From Nonomuraea solani (lineage in GTDB: Bacteria > Actinomycetota > Actinomycetes > Streptosporangiales > Streptosporangiaceae), in the NCBI RefSeq assembly GCF_900108335.1, contig NZ_FNVT01000010.1, positions 62,001 through 126,000 of the forward strand: DNA of 64,000 nucleotides. Reading direction: 5' to 3'. The notes beneath the pieces are model-generated. The model did no database searches. It saw only the letters and a list, made by a program, of their open reading frames with translations, and had not been told where the DNA came from. The translations under genes and the position numbers were made by a program. This document shows, piece after piece, positions 32,860 to 41,705 of this stretch (positions are counted from its first letter, which is position 1; each line of letters begins with the position of its first letter).

Positions 32860-33849
32860 TTATGGTTCCTTACGGACCGGCGGCGCCGGGGATTGAGACT
32901 GGGCCGCCCGGACACCGGCCTGGAAGCGGGTCCGCGCGCCGAGCCGGGCCATCAGCTCGGCGATCCGCCGTTCGGCGGTCCGGTGGCCGACGCCGAGATG
33001 GCGGGCGATGGTCTCGTCGGTGAGCCCCGACAGCAGCAGCGCCACCAGCCGGGCGTCGCCGGTGGGCGGGCCGGGGGCGGACGGGTCCAGGCCCAGGGGC
33101 AGCGCCCGCTGCCACAGCCCGTCGAAGAGCCCGATGAGCGCTTCGAGCAGGCCCGACGGATGGATGACGAGCGCCGCGACCGCGCCGGCCGGCTCGTGCC
33201 TGAGCGGGAGCAGCGCCAGCCGGTCGTCCGCCAGGTACAGCTTCATGGGCAGGCCGGGCAGCACCCGTGCCTGCTGGCCCGACTCGACCATCGTCTCGAT
33301 CTGCCGCAGCGCCCCGGCGCGGGCCACGAAGTCCCGCTCGTAGACGATCTGGCTGGTGAGGCCGCGGTCGAGCAGCTCGTGCTGGGCGGCCACGCTGCCC
33401 ACGGGGTCGAGGTAGGGCGGCTTGGACAGGCAGCGGAAGAGTCGCCGGGCGGCGCGGTGGAGCTGGGCGTGCCGCTGCTCGACCGCGTGCCGGCCGGTGA
33501 TCACCTCGATGACGGCGGACGGTGTGCGCTGCCTGGCCCGCTCCTGGAACGCCTCCTCCAGCTCGCGGGCCCGGTCGCGGGCCAGCAGCAGGTCGCGTTC
33601 GGCGGCGAGGACGAGACCGTCGAGCGCGACCTCCGGGGCGACGGCGGCGTGGCGGGCGGGCGGCCCCGGTGAGGTGCGCACGAGCCCCTTGGCGGCCAGC
33701 GACGCGAGCGTCCCGGCCGGATCGGAGCCGGGCCAGGCGCCGGGCCAGGCGGCGGTCAGGTCGTCGAGGGTGGCCGGTGAGTGGTCCAGGAGGACCTCGT
33801 ACAGCGTCTCCTCCTCCGGGGTGAGCCCGAGGGGGCCGAGCGCGGTCAC
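32860..33849 (-). CDS. TrmB/LuxR-type transcriptional regulator, copy 2
   Basis: A 329-aa protein. The N-terminus resembles a TrmB winged helix (LTPEEETLYEVLLDHSPATLDDL, then AAKGLVRTSPG). The centre is a PLD-like or sensor region with VIEVITGRHAVEQRH and LPMKLYLADDRLALLPL. The C-terminus is a LuxR HTH (VALLLSGLTDETIARHLGV then HRTAERRIAELMARLGARTRFQAG). It is a diverged paralogue of the gene just upstream and overlaps it by 4 nt. The pair is divergent from a large secreted subtilase, which is a likely target. Confidence 0.88.
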   Translation of the reverse strand: MTALGPLGLTPEEETLYEVLLDHSPATLDDLTAAWPGAWPGSDPAGTLASLAAKGLVRTSPGPPARHAAVAPEVALDGLVLAAERDLLLARDRARELEEAFQERARQRTPSAVIEVITGRHAVEQRHAQLHRAARRLFRCLSKPPYLDPVGSVAAQHELLDRGLTSQIVYERDFVARAGALRQIETMVESGQQARVLPGLPMKLYLADDRLALLPLRHEPAGAVAALVIHPSGLLEALIGLFDGLWQRALPLGLDPSAPGPPTGDARLVALLLSGLTDETIARHLGVGHRTAERRIAELMARLGARTRFQAGVRAAQSQSPAPPVRKEP

Positions 33850-34790
33850 AGCCAGCCCCGCGCGGCCGCCTGGTAGCCGGCCTGGAACCGGGTCCTGGCG
33901 TCGAGCTGGATCAGCAGGGCGTGGACGTGGCGGCGTACCGTGCGGTCGCTCCAGCCGAGATGGGCGGCGATGGCCGCGTCGGTCAGCCCGGCCGCCAGCA
34001 GCGGCAGCAGGTCGCGCCGCGCGTCGGCGGCCTCAGTCGCCTCGGCCAGGCGCCCCTGACGGACCTGGAGCGGCACGGCCCGCTCCCAGCACATCTCGAA
34101 CAGCGCCGCCAGCGCGTCGAGCAGCGTCGAGTCGTGCACCACCAGCGCCGACTCCACCACGTGCCGGTCGTGGCGGAGCGGCATGACCGCCATCGGCTCG
34201 TCGTTGAGCGCCAGCTTCACCGGCACGTCCCCGACCCGGGCGTGCTCCCCGGCCGCCAGGTAGCGGGCGATCAGCGAGAGCGTGCCCGGCACCTCCATGG
34301 CCCGCCTGTCGTACAGCGCCCGCACCTCCACCCCCCGCCCCAGTAGCTCGAACTCCACCGCGTTGCCGCCCATCGGGGTCGCGTACGGCGGCGCGTCGAA
34401 GACCCGCACCTGCCGCCGCGCGCCCCGCTGGAGCCGCAGGAACGCCCCGCTGACGGCCTCCCTGCCGACCACCACCTCGACCAGCCCGGCGGCGTCCTCG
34501 TCGGGGACCGAGCGGTGGAAGCGGGCCGAGAGCTGCGCGACGCGGTGCCGGGCCGCGGTGAGCTCCTGGGAGCGGGCCCTGATCAGCGCGTCCAGCCCTC
34601 TGCCTGGGGAGACGGCCACGTAGCGCGGCGGGTCGCCGGGCAGCGGGGTGACCAGGCCGAGCTCTGCCAGCTCCGCCAGCTCGCCGGGGGTGGCGGGGGT
34701 CAGGTCGGCGAGGGTGGCCGGTGAGCGTTCGACGAGCCGCTCGTACAGGGCCTGCGCTTCGGGGGAGAGCCCGATGATCTCCAGCACCAC
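33846..34790 (-). CDS. TrmB/LuxR-type transcriptional regulator, copy 1
   Basis: A 314-aa protein built like its neighbour: winged helix (LSPEAQALYERLVERSPATLADL), a middle region with VVEVVVGREAVSGAFLRLQ and VPVKLALNDEPMAVMPL, and a C-terminal LuxR HTH (LLPLLAAGLTDAAIAAHLGW then DRTVRRHVHALLIQLDARTRFQAG). It shares the layout and many positions with the following gene, pointing to an old tandem duplication. It starts 113 bp from the divergent subtilase gene. Both may act together as heterodimers; no receiver domain is present. Confidence 0.88.
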   Translation of the reverse strand: MVLEIIGLSPEAQALYERLVERSPATLADLTPATPGELAELAELGLVTPLPGDPPRYVAVSPGRGLDALIRARSQELTAARHRVAQLSARFHRSVPDEDAAGLVEVVVGREAVSGAFLRLQRGARRQVRVFDAPPYATPMGGNAVEFELLGRGVEVRALYDRRAMEVPGTLSLIARYLAAGEHARVGDVPVKLALNDEPMAVMPLRHDRHVVESALVVHDSTLLDALAALFEMCWERAVPLQVRQGRLAEATEAADARRDLLPLLAAGLTDAAIAAHLGWSDRTVRRHVHALLIQLDARTRFQAGYQAAARGWL

Positions 34791-34902
34791 CCCATGTTGT
34801 CCTATTTCCGCCTATGGCGGGAAGAGGACTCACTTCCGTCTTTCGCGTCTTTACTGCGATCTGTCATGGTTCCCGGGGACTCGATGATCTCTGAGGAGCA
34901 CC

Positions 34903-37900
34903 ATGATTCGTCGGTCATTCGCCGCCTTGGGCCTGTTGCTATCCACCGCGATGGCCGCCCCCGCCGCCCCGCCGCCCGCGGCCCCCTTACCCGGCGTCGC
35001 CGAGCCGCCGGACGCGCGCCGCATCACGTTGATCACCGGTGACGTGGTGACGTACGCCGCAGGGCCGGACGGCAGTCCGCAGGCCGAGGTCGTCCCGGCC
35101 CCGCGCCCGGACGGCAGGCAGGTCTTCTTCATGTCCGTACGCGAGCGCGACGCCTACTACGTCTACCCCACCGACGCGCTGGACCGGGTGTCGTCCGGCC
35201 GCCTGGACCGGGGCCTGTTCGACGTCGCCTACCTGGCCGCCAACGGCTACACCGACGCGGAGAGCGCCACCCTGCCCCTGATCGTCCAGCGGGGCCAGGG
35301 GATCGCCGGCGCGAAGGCCCTGCCCAGCATCGGCGGCGCGGCCGTGAAGGTGAACAAGAAGGACGCCGCCCGCTTCTGGTCCACGACCGGCACGGCGAAG
35401 GCGGCCCCGGGCAAGATCTGGCTCGACCGCAAGATCCAGGTGAAGCTCGACCGCAGCGTCCGGCAGATCGGCGCCCCGCAGGCGTGGGCGGCCGGGTTCA
35501 AGGGCCAGGGCGTCAGGGTGGCCGTCCTCGACACCGGCGTCGACGAGACGCACCCCGACCTGGCCGGTCGGGTCGCGGAGACGGCGAACTTCACCGCCGA
35601 GACGAGCGCGCGCGACGGGAACGGGCACGGCACCCACGTCGCCTCCACCATCGCGGGCAACGGCGGCAAGTACACCGGCGTGGCCCCCGAGTCCTCGCTG
35701 CTGATCGGCAAGGTGCTCAACAACGCCGGCGGCGGCAACGTCTCCGACGCGATCGCCGGCATGGAGTGGGCGGTCGCCCAGAAGGCGCGCGTGGTCAGCA
35801 TGAGCTTCGGCGTCTGCTGCCCCGGCGCCGGCAACCCGCTCGACGAGGCCGTGGACCGGCTCTCGGCACAGTCGGGGGCGCTCTTCGTGGTCGCGGCGGG
35901 CAACGACTCCGACAGCCGCACCATCGGCTCGCCCGGCACCGCCGCGTCCGCGCTGACCGTGGCCGCGGTGGACCGCTCTGACCAGGTGGCGTCGTTCTCC
36001 AGCAAGGGGCCCACCGCCTTCGACTACACGCTCAAGCCGGACATCTCCGCGCCCGGCGTGGACATCGTGGCCGCCCGCGCGCAGGGCACCTCCATGGGCG
36101 TGCCCGTGGATGCCACGCACACGGCCGCCTCCGGCACCTCGATGGCCACCCCGCACGTCGCGGGCGCGGCCGCGCTGCTGGCCGGGCAGCACCCCGACTG
36201 GACCGGCCCCCGGCTCAAGGCCGCCCTGACCAGCGCCGCTCACGGTGACGGGGGCGACGCGTACGAGCAGGGCGCCGGCCGCGTGGACGTGGCCAGGGCC
36301 GTCGCCCAGCGGGTGACCGGCTCCGGCGCCGTCGACTTCGGCTTCCTGGCCTCGCCGCAGAACGGCCCGGTCAGCAAGACGATCACGTACACCAACGACG
36401 GCGACCAGCCCGTCACCTTCGCGCTCAAGACGGGCGTCACCGCCCACCGGGGCGGCGCCGTGCCCGCGCGCACGCTCACCGTCGACCGCGACTCGGTCAC
36501 CGTTCCCGCGCGCGGCACCGCCTCCGTCGCGGTCACGTTCGACCCCTCGGGCCCGGACACCTGGTACGAGGGCTTCGTCCGCGCCACGGCCGGCGACGTC
36601 CAGGTCACCACCGCCGTCGGCGCGTTCGTCGAGCCGCGCAAGGTCACCGTGCGGACGAAGATGGTGCTGCCCGACGGCGCGACCAGCCCGACCGCGATCC
36701 CGTGGATGCTCATGCGGACCGACGACCGGGACGACCTCCAGTACGCCTACTACCCGGCCTCGGGTGCGGAGAGCGAGGCCGAGGTCTACCCCGGCACCTA
36801 CAGCGTGCTCTCCGCGCTGGCCTGGCGCGACAAGAACGGCGACTGGGTGCAGTCGCTGCCCATCGAGCCGCAGACCGAGATCACCGGGGACACGACGATC
36901 ACCCTCGACCTGCGCAAGGCCGAGCGGGTGTCGGTGAAGACCCCGCGCGCGTCGGAGGTCTACGCCTCCCAGTACGCCTTCCGCCGCGCCGCCGCCAACG
37001 GCGTCGCCTCCGTGGACGTCCAGTCCCTGTTCCCGCAGTACGGCCTGCACGAGTACGTCATGCTGCCCACCGAGCGCGTCACCCAGGGCACCTTCACCCT
37101 CGGCGGCCGCTACCAGCTCGGCGCCCCCGCGATCACCATGAAGGTCGCGGGCGGCCCCGAGCTCACCCCCCGCTACCTCAACCTGTCCAAGGTGACCGTG
37201 ATGCTCGACGGCAAGAGCGAGCTCACGCTGGCCAACGGCGGCAAGGGCACCGACTTCACCGGCCTGGACGTGCGTGGCAAGCTCGTCCTGCTCGACCTGA
37301 GCGACCTCTGCCCCGCCCTGACCTGCACGGGCAACGCCCTCGACCGGGTCAAGGCGGCCCAGGCGGCGGGCGCGGCGGGCGTCCTCGGCTACGGGGGGCA
37401 GGGCCGGACCTTCCTGAACCCGGCCGGAAGCTGGCCGCTCTACCCCATCCCGACCATGAGCCTGACCGCCGACCAGGGCAAGGCGCTGGCCGCCAGGACC
37501 GGGGGCAGGCCGGTGACCATCACCGCCGAGGGCGTCAAGAGCACCCCGTACCTGTACTCGCTGATGTTCCCCGAGAGCGGCCGCGTCCCCGCCGACCTCG
37601 GCTACGACGTCAAGACCAGTGACGTGCAGAGCATCCAGGACCGCTTCCACGCCGACCGGCCCGGCACGATCAAGATGGACACGGCGGTGACGATCGTGAC
37701 CAGGCCGGGCAGGTTCGCCGGCACCGCGTCGATCGAGCACGACCGGCGCTCGCAGTCCATCATGGACGAGTACGTCGGCCCGGTGTCGCCCGACCTCGTC
37801 TGGACCCGCGCGGTCACGACGACCTACGACGGCGGCACCGACTTCTACTCCGGCCGCGGGGGACAGGCGACCGCCGTGGAGGTCTTCGACACCGCGGGCT

Positions 37901-38721
37901 CCCGAACCGAGGCGTGGGGGATCCAGCCCCGGGTGCCGGGCAACATCATGGTCTCCAAGGCGGTGTACGAGATCGGCGCCGCGATGTGCTTCGCCTGCCG
38001 GACCGACGACACCTTCCTGGCCTCCGTACCGATCATGGGCCCGGTCCCGACCCACCAGGAGGCGTTCACCTACAACGCCAACTTCCAGAGCGACAAGCAC
38101 GGCGGCAAGGACGAGCTGCGCCTGTACCGCGACGGGCGGGAGATCCCGCTCGCCGAGGTCAAGGCCATCATCGGCATCTTCGCGGTGACCATGCCCACCT
38201 TCCCGCTGGAGCCCGCCCGGGCCGAATACCGGATGACCGACCGCTACCACACGCTCAACCCGGGCCAGCTGTACGCCAGGGACGTCGAGTCCGCCTGGAC
38301 GTTCGGCTCGCAGCGGCCCACCGGCGGCATCGGCACGACGGACGAGGGCATCTGCATGTACTGGTTCGTCACGTTCACGGTGCGGCGCTGCGAGCCGGTC
38401 AGGCGGCTCAACGTGCGCTACGACGTGCCGCTCGACCTGGACAACCGGATCAAGGCCGGAATGCCGCACCGGATCTCGGTCACCGGCTACAACGGCTCAC
38501 TCGGCCAGGCCGACGCCAAGGTCACCGACCTCAAGATGTGGGCCACCTTCGACGACGGCGCTCACTGGACCCCGCTCGACCCGTCCGCCTCCGGCCGCGC
38601 CTCGGTGTCGCCGCCGCCGCTGGCCATGACGAAGGGAGCCGTGGGCCTCAAGGTCCAGGCGACCGACGCCGAAGGCAACACGGTCGAACAGATCGTGCAC
38701 CGGGCGTACGGGCTGAAGTGA
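34903..38721 (+). CDS. Large secreted subtilisin-like protease, S8
   Basis: A 1272-aa protein: signal peptide (MIRRSFAALGLLLSTAMA), propeptide to about residue 185, and an S8 catalytic domain with Asp210 (VAVLDTGVDETHPDL), His242 (GNGHGTHVAS) and Ser413 (SGTSMATPHVAGAAALL). A beta-rich region follows, with VFVRA-like FnIII strands, then a protease-associated domain near residues 760-870 (VRGKLVLLDLSDLCPALTC, AAGAAGVLGYGG, IPTMSLTADQGKAL), and further beta modules to the end. It is an extracellular protease with the domain order of actinomycete S8 peptidases. GAGGAGC precedes the ATG. Two LuxR-type genes are divergent. Confidence 0.93.
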   Translation: MIRRSFAALGLLLSTAMAAPAAPPPAAPLPGVAEPPDARRITLITGDVVTYAAGPDGSPQAEVVPAPRPDGRQVFFMSVRERDAYYVYPTDALDRVSSGRLDRGLFDVAYLAANGYTDAESATLPLIVQRGQGIAGAKALPSIGGAAVKVNKKDAARFWSTTGTAKAAPGKIWLDRKIQVKLDRSVRQIGAPQAWAAGFKGQGVRVAVLDTGVDETHPDLAGRVAETANFTAETSARDGNGHGTHVASTIAGNGGKYTGVAPESSLLIGKVLNNAGGGNVSDAIAGMEWAVAQKARVVSMSFGVCCPGAGNPLDEAVDRLSAQSGALFVVAAGNDSDSRTIGSPGTAASALTVAAVDRSDQVASFSSKGPTAFDYTLKPDISAPGVDIVAARAQGTSMGVPVDATHTAASGTSMATPHVAGAAALLAGQHPDWTGPRLKAALTSAAHGDGGDAYEQGAGRVDVARAVAQRVTGSGAVDFGFLASPQNGPVSKTITYTNDGDQPVTFALKTGVTAHRGGAVPARTLTVDRDSVTVPARGTASVAVTFDPSGPDTWYEGFVRATAGDVQVTTAVGAFVEPRKVTVRTKMVLPDGATSPTAIPWMLMRTDDRDDLQYAYYPASGAESEAEVYPGTYSVLSALAWRDKNGDWVQSLPIEPQTEITGDTTITLDLRKAERVSVKTPRASEVYASQYAFRRAAANGVASVDVQSLFPQYGLHEYVMLPTERVTQGTFTLGGRYQLGAPAITMKVAGGPELTPRYLNLSKVTVMLDGKSELTLANGGKGTDFTGLDVRGKLVLLDLSDLCPALTCTGNALDRVKAAQAAGAAGVLGYGGQGRTFLNPAGSWPLYPIPTMSLTADQGKALAARTGGRPVTITAEGVKSTPYLYSLMFPESGRVPADLGYDVKTSDVQSIQDRFHADRPGTIKMDTAVTIVTRPGRFAGTASIEHDRRSQSIMDEYVGPVSPDLVWTRAVTTTYDGGTDFYSGRGGQATAVEVFDTAGSRTEAWGIQPRVPGNIMVSKAVYEIGAAMCFACRTDDTFLASVPIMGPVPTHQEAFTYNANFQSDKHGGKDELRLYRDGREIPLAEVKAIIGIFAVTMPTFPLEPARAEYRMTDRYHTLNPGQLYARDVESAWTFGSQRPTGGIGTTDEGICMYWFVTFTVRRCEPVRRLNVRYDVPLDLDNRIKAGMPHRISVTGYNGSLGQADAKVTDLKMWATFDDGAHWTPLDPSASGRASVSPPPLAMTKGAVGLKVQATDAEGNTVEQIVHRAYGLK

Positions 38722-38730
38722 CGCGATAGG

Positions 38731-40179
38731 TCAGGGCGTCACCCGGGTGAGCACCAGATCGGCCTCGATGCGCGCGGCGGTCCGCCGGAGAGCGGGCAGG
38801 ATGTCGCGCAGCAGGCCGGCGGTGCTCACCCGGCTGGCGTGGGTGGCCACGTTGACGGCGGCGACCACCCGGCCGGTACGGTCGCGCACGGGGACGGCGA
38901 TCGACCGCACCCCCTCCTCCAGCTCCTGGTCCACCACGGCGTAACCGTCCCTGGCCACCTGCCGCACGGCCGCCGCCAGCTCGGCGGCGGAGGTGATGGT
39001 GCGCTTGGTCAGCGGCCGGAACTCCAGGGCCGCGAACTCCTCCTCGGGCCGGTCGGCGAGCAGCACCCGGCCCATGGAGGTGGCGTAGGCGGGGAACCGG
39101 GTGCCGACCGTGATGGTGACGCTCATGATGCTCTTCGTGGGCACCCGCGCCACGTAGACGACGTCGTCGCCGGCCAGCACGGCGGCCGACGCCGACTCGC
39201 CGACGGCGGCCACCAGGTCGGCCAGGTGCGGCTGGACCACCTCGGTGAAGGTGAAGCCGGACAGGTGGGCGTACCCGAGGTCGAGCACCCGGGGCAGCAG
39301 CACCCAGCGGCCGTCCCCGGCGGCGTACCCCAGCTCGCCGAGTGTCATGAGCGCCCGCCGCACGGTGGCCCTGGGCAGCCCGGTCACCTTGGCCGCGTCG
39401 GCCAGGGACAGCCCGCCGGCGGCCGAGCCGAGCGACACCAGCACGGCCAGCCCGCGCGCCAGCGACTGCAGGTAGGCGGCCCCCAGCTCCTCCTTGAGCC
39501 CCCGCGACGGATCCACCCGGGGCGCGGACCCGGTCGCGGCGGGCGCGGTGAGCGCGGTCTCCATCTTGGCCACCGTCTCGCGCAGCACGGGCAGGGCGTG
39601 GTCGCGCAGCCCCGTCGCGGTGTGGCGGCTGGTGTGGCTGACGACGCTCACCGCGCAGACCCTGCGCCCGGCCGGATCCCGTACGGGCACCGCCACCGCG
39701 ACCAGGCCCGGCTCGATGAGCTGGTCGTCCTCGGCCCAGCCGGCGGGCTCGCGGAGCGCCAGGCCCGCCGCGCACCGGTCGGCCGGCAGCCGGTCGCCGA
39801 CCTCGAACGCGACCGACATCGTGCGCCGCCGGGTGAACTGCCCGACGAAACGCACGCCGTCGCCGTCCGGCACGGCCAGCGAGACCGACTCGTCGAGCTG
39901 CTCGGCCAGGGCCTCGGCGAACGGCGACAGCAGGTCGCGCAGCCCGCCACAGGCCAGGTACGCCTCCCCGAGCTCCATCAGCCGCGGCGCCAGCACCACC
40001 TCCCGCTCCCGCATCCGCACGTAACCGAGGTGCGCCAGCGTGGCCAGCACCCGGTCCACCGTGGACCTGGCCAGACCGGTGGCCCGAACCAGATCCGTCG
40101 CCCGCGTGCGCCGCGCCGGCTCGGCCGCCAGCGCCCGCAGCACGGCCACGCCGCGTTCCAACGTGCCAGCCGGCTCCAT
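38731..40179 (-). CDS. Duplicated IclR-family regulator, PcaR-like
   Basis: The 482-aa protein holds two complete IclR units. Unit 1: HTH (RRTRATDLVRATGLARSTVDRVLATLAHLGYV) and effector domain (about 75-215, with VRFVGQF and VAVPVRDPAGRRVCAVSV). Unit 2: HTH (LSLADAAKVTGLPRATVRRALMTLGELGYA, about 240-300) and effector domain (to 475, with VVYVARVPTKSIMSV, YAVVDQELEEGVRSIAVPV and GRVVAAVNVAT). A normal IclR is about 260 aa. The gene is divergent from pcaI with a palindrome in between. PcaR/PcaU-type IclR proteins use beta-ketoadipate or protocatechuate as effector. The first unit is more diverged. Confidence 0.9.
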   Translation of the reverse strand: MEPAGTLERGVAVLRALAAEPARRTRATDLVRATGLARSTVDRVLATLAHLGYVRMREREVVLAPRLMELGEAYLACGGLRDLLSPFAEALAEQLDESVSLAVPDGDGVRFVGQFTRRRTMSVAFEVGDRLPADRCAAGLALREPAGWAEDDQLIEPGLVAVAVPVRDPAGRRVCAVSVVSHTSRHTATGLRDHALPVLRETVAKMETALTAPAATGSAPRVDPSRGLKEELGAAYLQSLARGLAVLVSLGSAAGGLSLADAAKVTGLPRATVRRALMTLGELGYAAGDGRWVLLPRVLDLGYAHLSGFTFTEVVQPHLADLVAAVGESASAAVLAGDDVVYVARVPTKSIMSVTITVGTRFPAYATSMGRVLLADRPEEEFAALEFRPLTKRTITSAAELAAAVRQVARDGYAVVDQELEEGVRSIAVPVRDRTGRVVAAVNVATHASRVSTAGLLRDILPALRRTAARIEADLVLTRVTP

Positions 40180-40210
40180 CGGCCCTCCTCAGACGCCCCT
40201 GAACCGAACT

Positions 40211-40239
40211 TTGACAGGAGCGCGCCCGTTACGGATACT
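40211..40239 (+). promoter_or_regulatory. Candidate pcaI promoter
   Basis: TTGACA (40211-40216) and GATACT (40234-40239) with a 17-nt spacer lie between the divergent pcaR and pcaI genes, 61 nt before the chosen pcaI start. The -35 is perfect and the -10 is weak, as expected for an activated or repressed promoter. Confidence 0.55.
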
Positions 40240-40261
40240 CGATCGCATAATAATGAACTAA

Positions 40262-40278
40262 TGTTCACTCTGCGAACA
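40262..40278. promoter_or_regulatory. Candidate IclR operator in front of pcaI
   Basis: TGTTCAC-N3-GCGAACA is a dyad with six of seven bases paired on each arm. GTTC/GAAC arms are typical of IclR-family operators such as those of PcaU and PcaR. It lies just downstream of the predicted promoter, fitting repression of pca genes by the divergent regulator. A second GAAC motif lies at 40287-40290. Confidence 0.55.
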
Positions 40279-40299
40279 CTTCGGTCGAACGGAGCTCTC

Positions 40300-41079
40300 G
40301 TGCCAAGGGACAAAGTGGTGGCCACCGCCGGGGAGGCGCTGGCGGGAGTGCATGACGGCGCATCGTTCGCGGTCGGCGGGTTCGGCCTCAGCGGCATCCC
40401 CAACGTCCTGATCCGAGCCCTGTACGACACGGGGGTCCGCGACATCGGCGTGGTGTCCAACAACTGCGGCGTGGACGGGGGCGGCCTGGGCGTGCTGCTG
40501 GCCGCCGGGCGCATCGCCCGCGTGACCGCCTCCTACATCGGCGACAACAAGGAGTTCGCCCGCCAGTATCTGGGCGGCGAGCTGGAGGTCGAGCTGACCC
40601 CGCAGGGCAGCCTGGCCGAGCGGCTGCGCGCCGGCGGCGCCGGCATCCCCGCCTTCTACACCCCGGCGGGCGTCGGCACCCCGGTCGCCGAGGGCGGCCT
40701 GCCGCTGCGCCACCACCCCGACGGCTCCATCGCGGTCGCCTCGCCGCCGAAGGAGGTACGCGAGTTCGACGGCCGCCCCTATGTGCTCGAACACGGCATT
40801 CGTACAGACTTCGCGCTCGTCCGGGCCGCCAAGGGCGACCGGCACGGCAACCTCGTCTTCCACAAGGCCGCCAGGAACTTCAACCCCCTGGCCGCCATGG
40901 CGGGCCGGATCACGATCGCCGAGATCGAGGAGCTGACCGAACTGGACCCCGACGAGGTGCACCTGCCCGGCGTCTTCGTGCACCGCGTCCTCGTGCTCAC
41001 CCCCGAGCAGGCCGCCGACAAGGCCATCGAACGCCGCACGGTCTCCACCCCCGCCGAGCAAGGGACGGTCGCCCGATGA
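40300..41079 (+). CDS. pcaI: 3-oxoadipate CoA-transferase subunit A
   Basis: From GTG 40300 (GGAG 6 nt upstream) the 259-aa protein begins VPRDKVVATAGEALAGVHDG, as family members do. It has the glycine-rich CoA-binding motif FAVGGFGLSGIPNVLI, VVSNNCGVDGGGLGVLL, IGDNKEFARQYLGGELEVEL, PQGSLAERLRAGGAGIPAFY and PYVLEHGIRTDFALVRA. It transfers CoA from succinyl-CoA to beta-ketoadipate with PcaJ. The more distal ATG 40261 would place the operator inside the coding region and is rejected. First gene of pcaIJFHGB-DC; PcaJ starts inside its stop. Confidence 0.92.
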   Translation: MPRDKVVATAGEALAGVHDGASFAVGGFGLSGIPNVLIRALYDTGVRDIGVVSNNCGVDGGGLGVLLAAGRIARVTASYIGDNKEFARQYLGGELEVELTPQGSLAERLRAGGAGIPAFYTPAGVGTPVAEGGLPLRHHPDGSIAVASPPKEVREFDGRPYVLEHGIRTDFALVRAAKGDRHGNLVFHKAARNFNPLAAMAGRITIAEIEELTELDPDEVHLPGVFVHRVLVLTPEQAADKAIERRTVSTPAEQGTVAR

Positions 41080-41705
41080 GCTGGACCCGTGACGAGATGG
41101 TCGCCAGGGCGGCGGCCGAGCTGCGCGACGGCGACTACGTCAACCTCGGCATCGGCCTGCCCACCCGCATCCCCTCCTTCCTGCCGCCCGGCGTCGACGT
41201 GGTCCTGCACTCGGAGAACGGCATCCTCGGCGTCGGCCCCTACCCCGCGCCCGACGCCCTCGACCCCGACCTGATCAACGCGGGCAAGGAGACGGTGACC
41301 GTCCTGCCCGGCGCGTCGTTCTTCGACTCCTCGCTGTCGTTCGGCATGATCCGCGGTGGGCACATCGACGTGGCGGTGCTCGGCGCCATGCAGGTCTCGG
41401 CCCGCGGCGACCTGGCCAACTGGATGGTGCCGGGCAGGCTGGTCAAGGGCATGGGCGGGGCGATGGACCTGGTGCACGGCGCCCGCAAGGTGATCGTGAT
41501 CACCGACCACACCGCCAAGGACGGCACCCCGAAGATCGTCAAGGAGTGTTCGCTGCCGCTGACGGGGCAGGCGTGCGTGCACCGGATCATCACCGACCTC
41601 GGCGTGCTCGACGTCACCGCGGACGGCCTGGCGCTGGTGGAGACCGCGCCCGGGGTCGAGGTGGCGGAGCTGCGCGCCCGTACCGGAGCGGAGGTGCTCG
41701 TATGA
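41076..41705 (+). CDS. pcaJ: 3-oxoadipate CoA-transferase subunit B
   Basis: A 209-aa protein with family motifs VARAAAELRDGDYVNLGIGLPT and LHSENGILGVGPYP; the catalytic glutamate that forms the glutamyl-CoA intermediate is the E of SENG. Also present are GHIDVAVLGAMQVSARGDLANW and TDHTAKDGTPKIVKECSLPLTG. It forms the CoA-transferase with PcaI, converting beta-ketoadipate to its CoA ester. The start overlaps the pcaI stop (ATGA) and the stop overlaps the pcaF start. Confidence 0.94.
   Translation: MSWTRDEMVARAAAELRDGDYVNLGIGLPTRIPSFLPPGVDVVLHSENGILGVGPYPAPDALDPDLINAGKETVTVLPGASFFDSSLSFGMIRGGHIDVAVLGAMQVSARGDLANWMVPGRLVKGMGGAMDLVHGARKVIVITDHTAKDGTPKIVKECSLPLTGQACVHRIITDLGVLDVTADGLALVETAPGVEVAELRARTGAEVLV

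Noticed and set aside
34987..38469. Minus-strand open frame of 1160 codons opposite the subtilase
   Set aside because: It is antisense to a gene with an intact S8 triad, has low-complexity His/Val/Gly-rich composition and no start signal. It is a GC-bias shadow.
40261..40299. Longer pcaI start at ATG 40261
   Set aside because: No ribosome-binding site, and the extra residues are absent from the family pattern; the dyad operator lies there.
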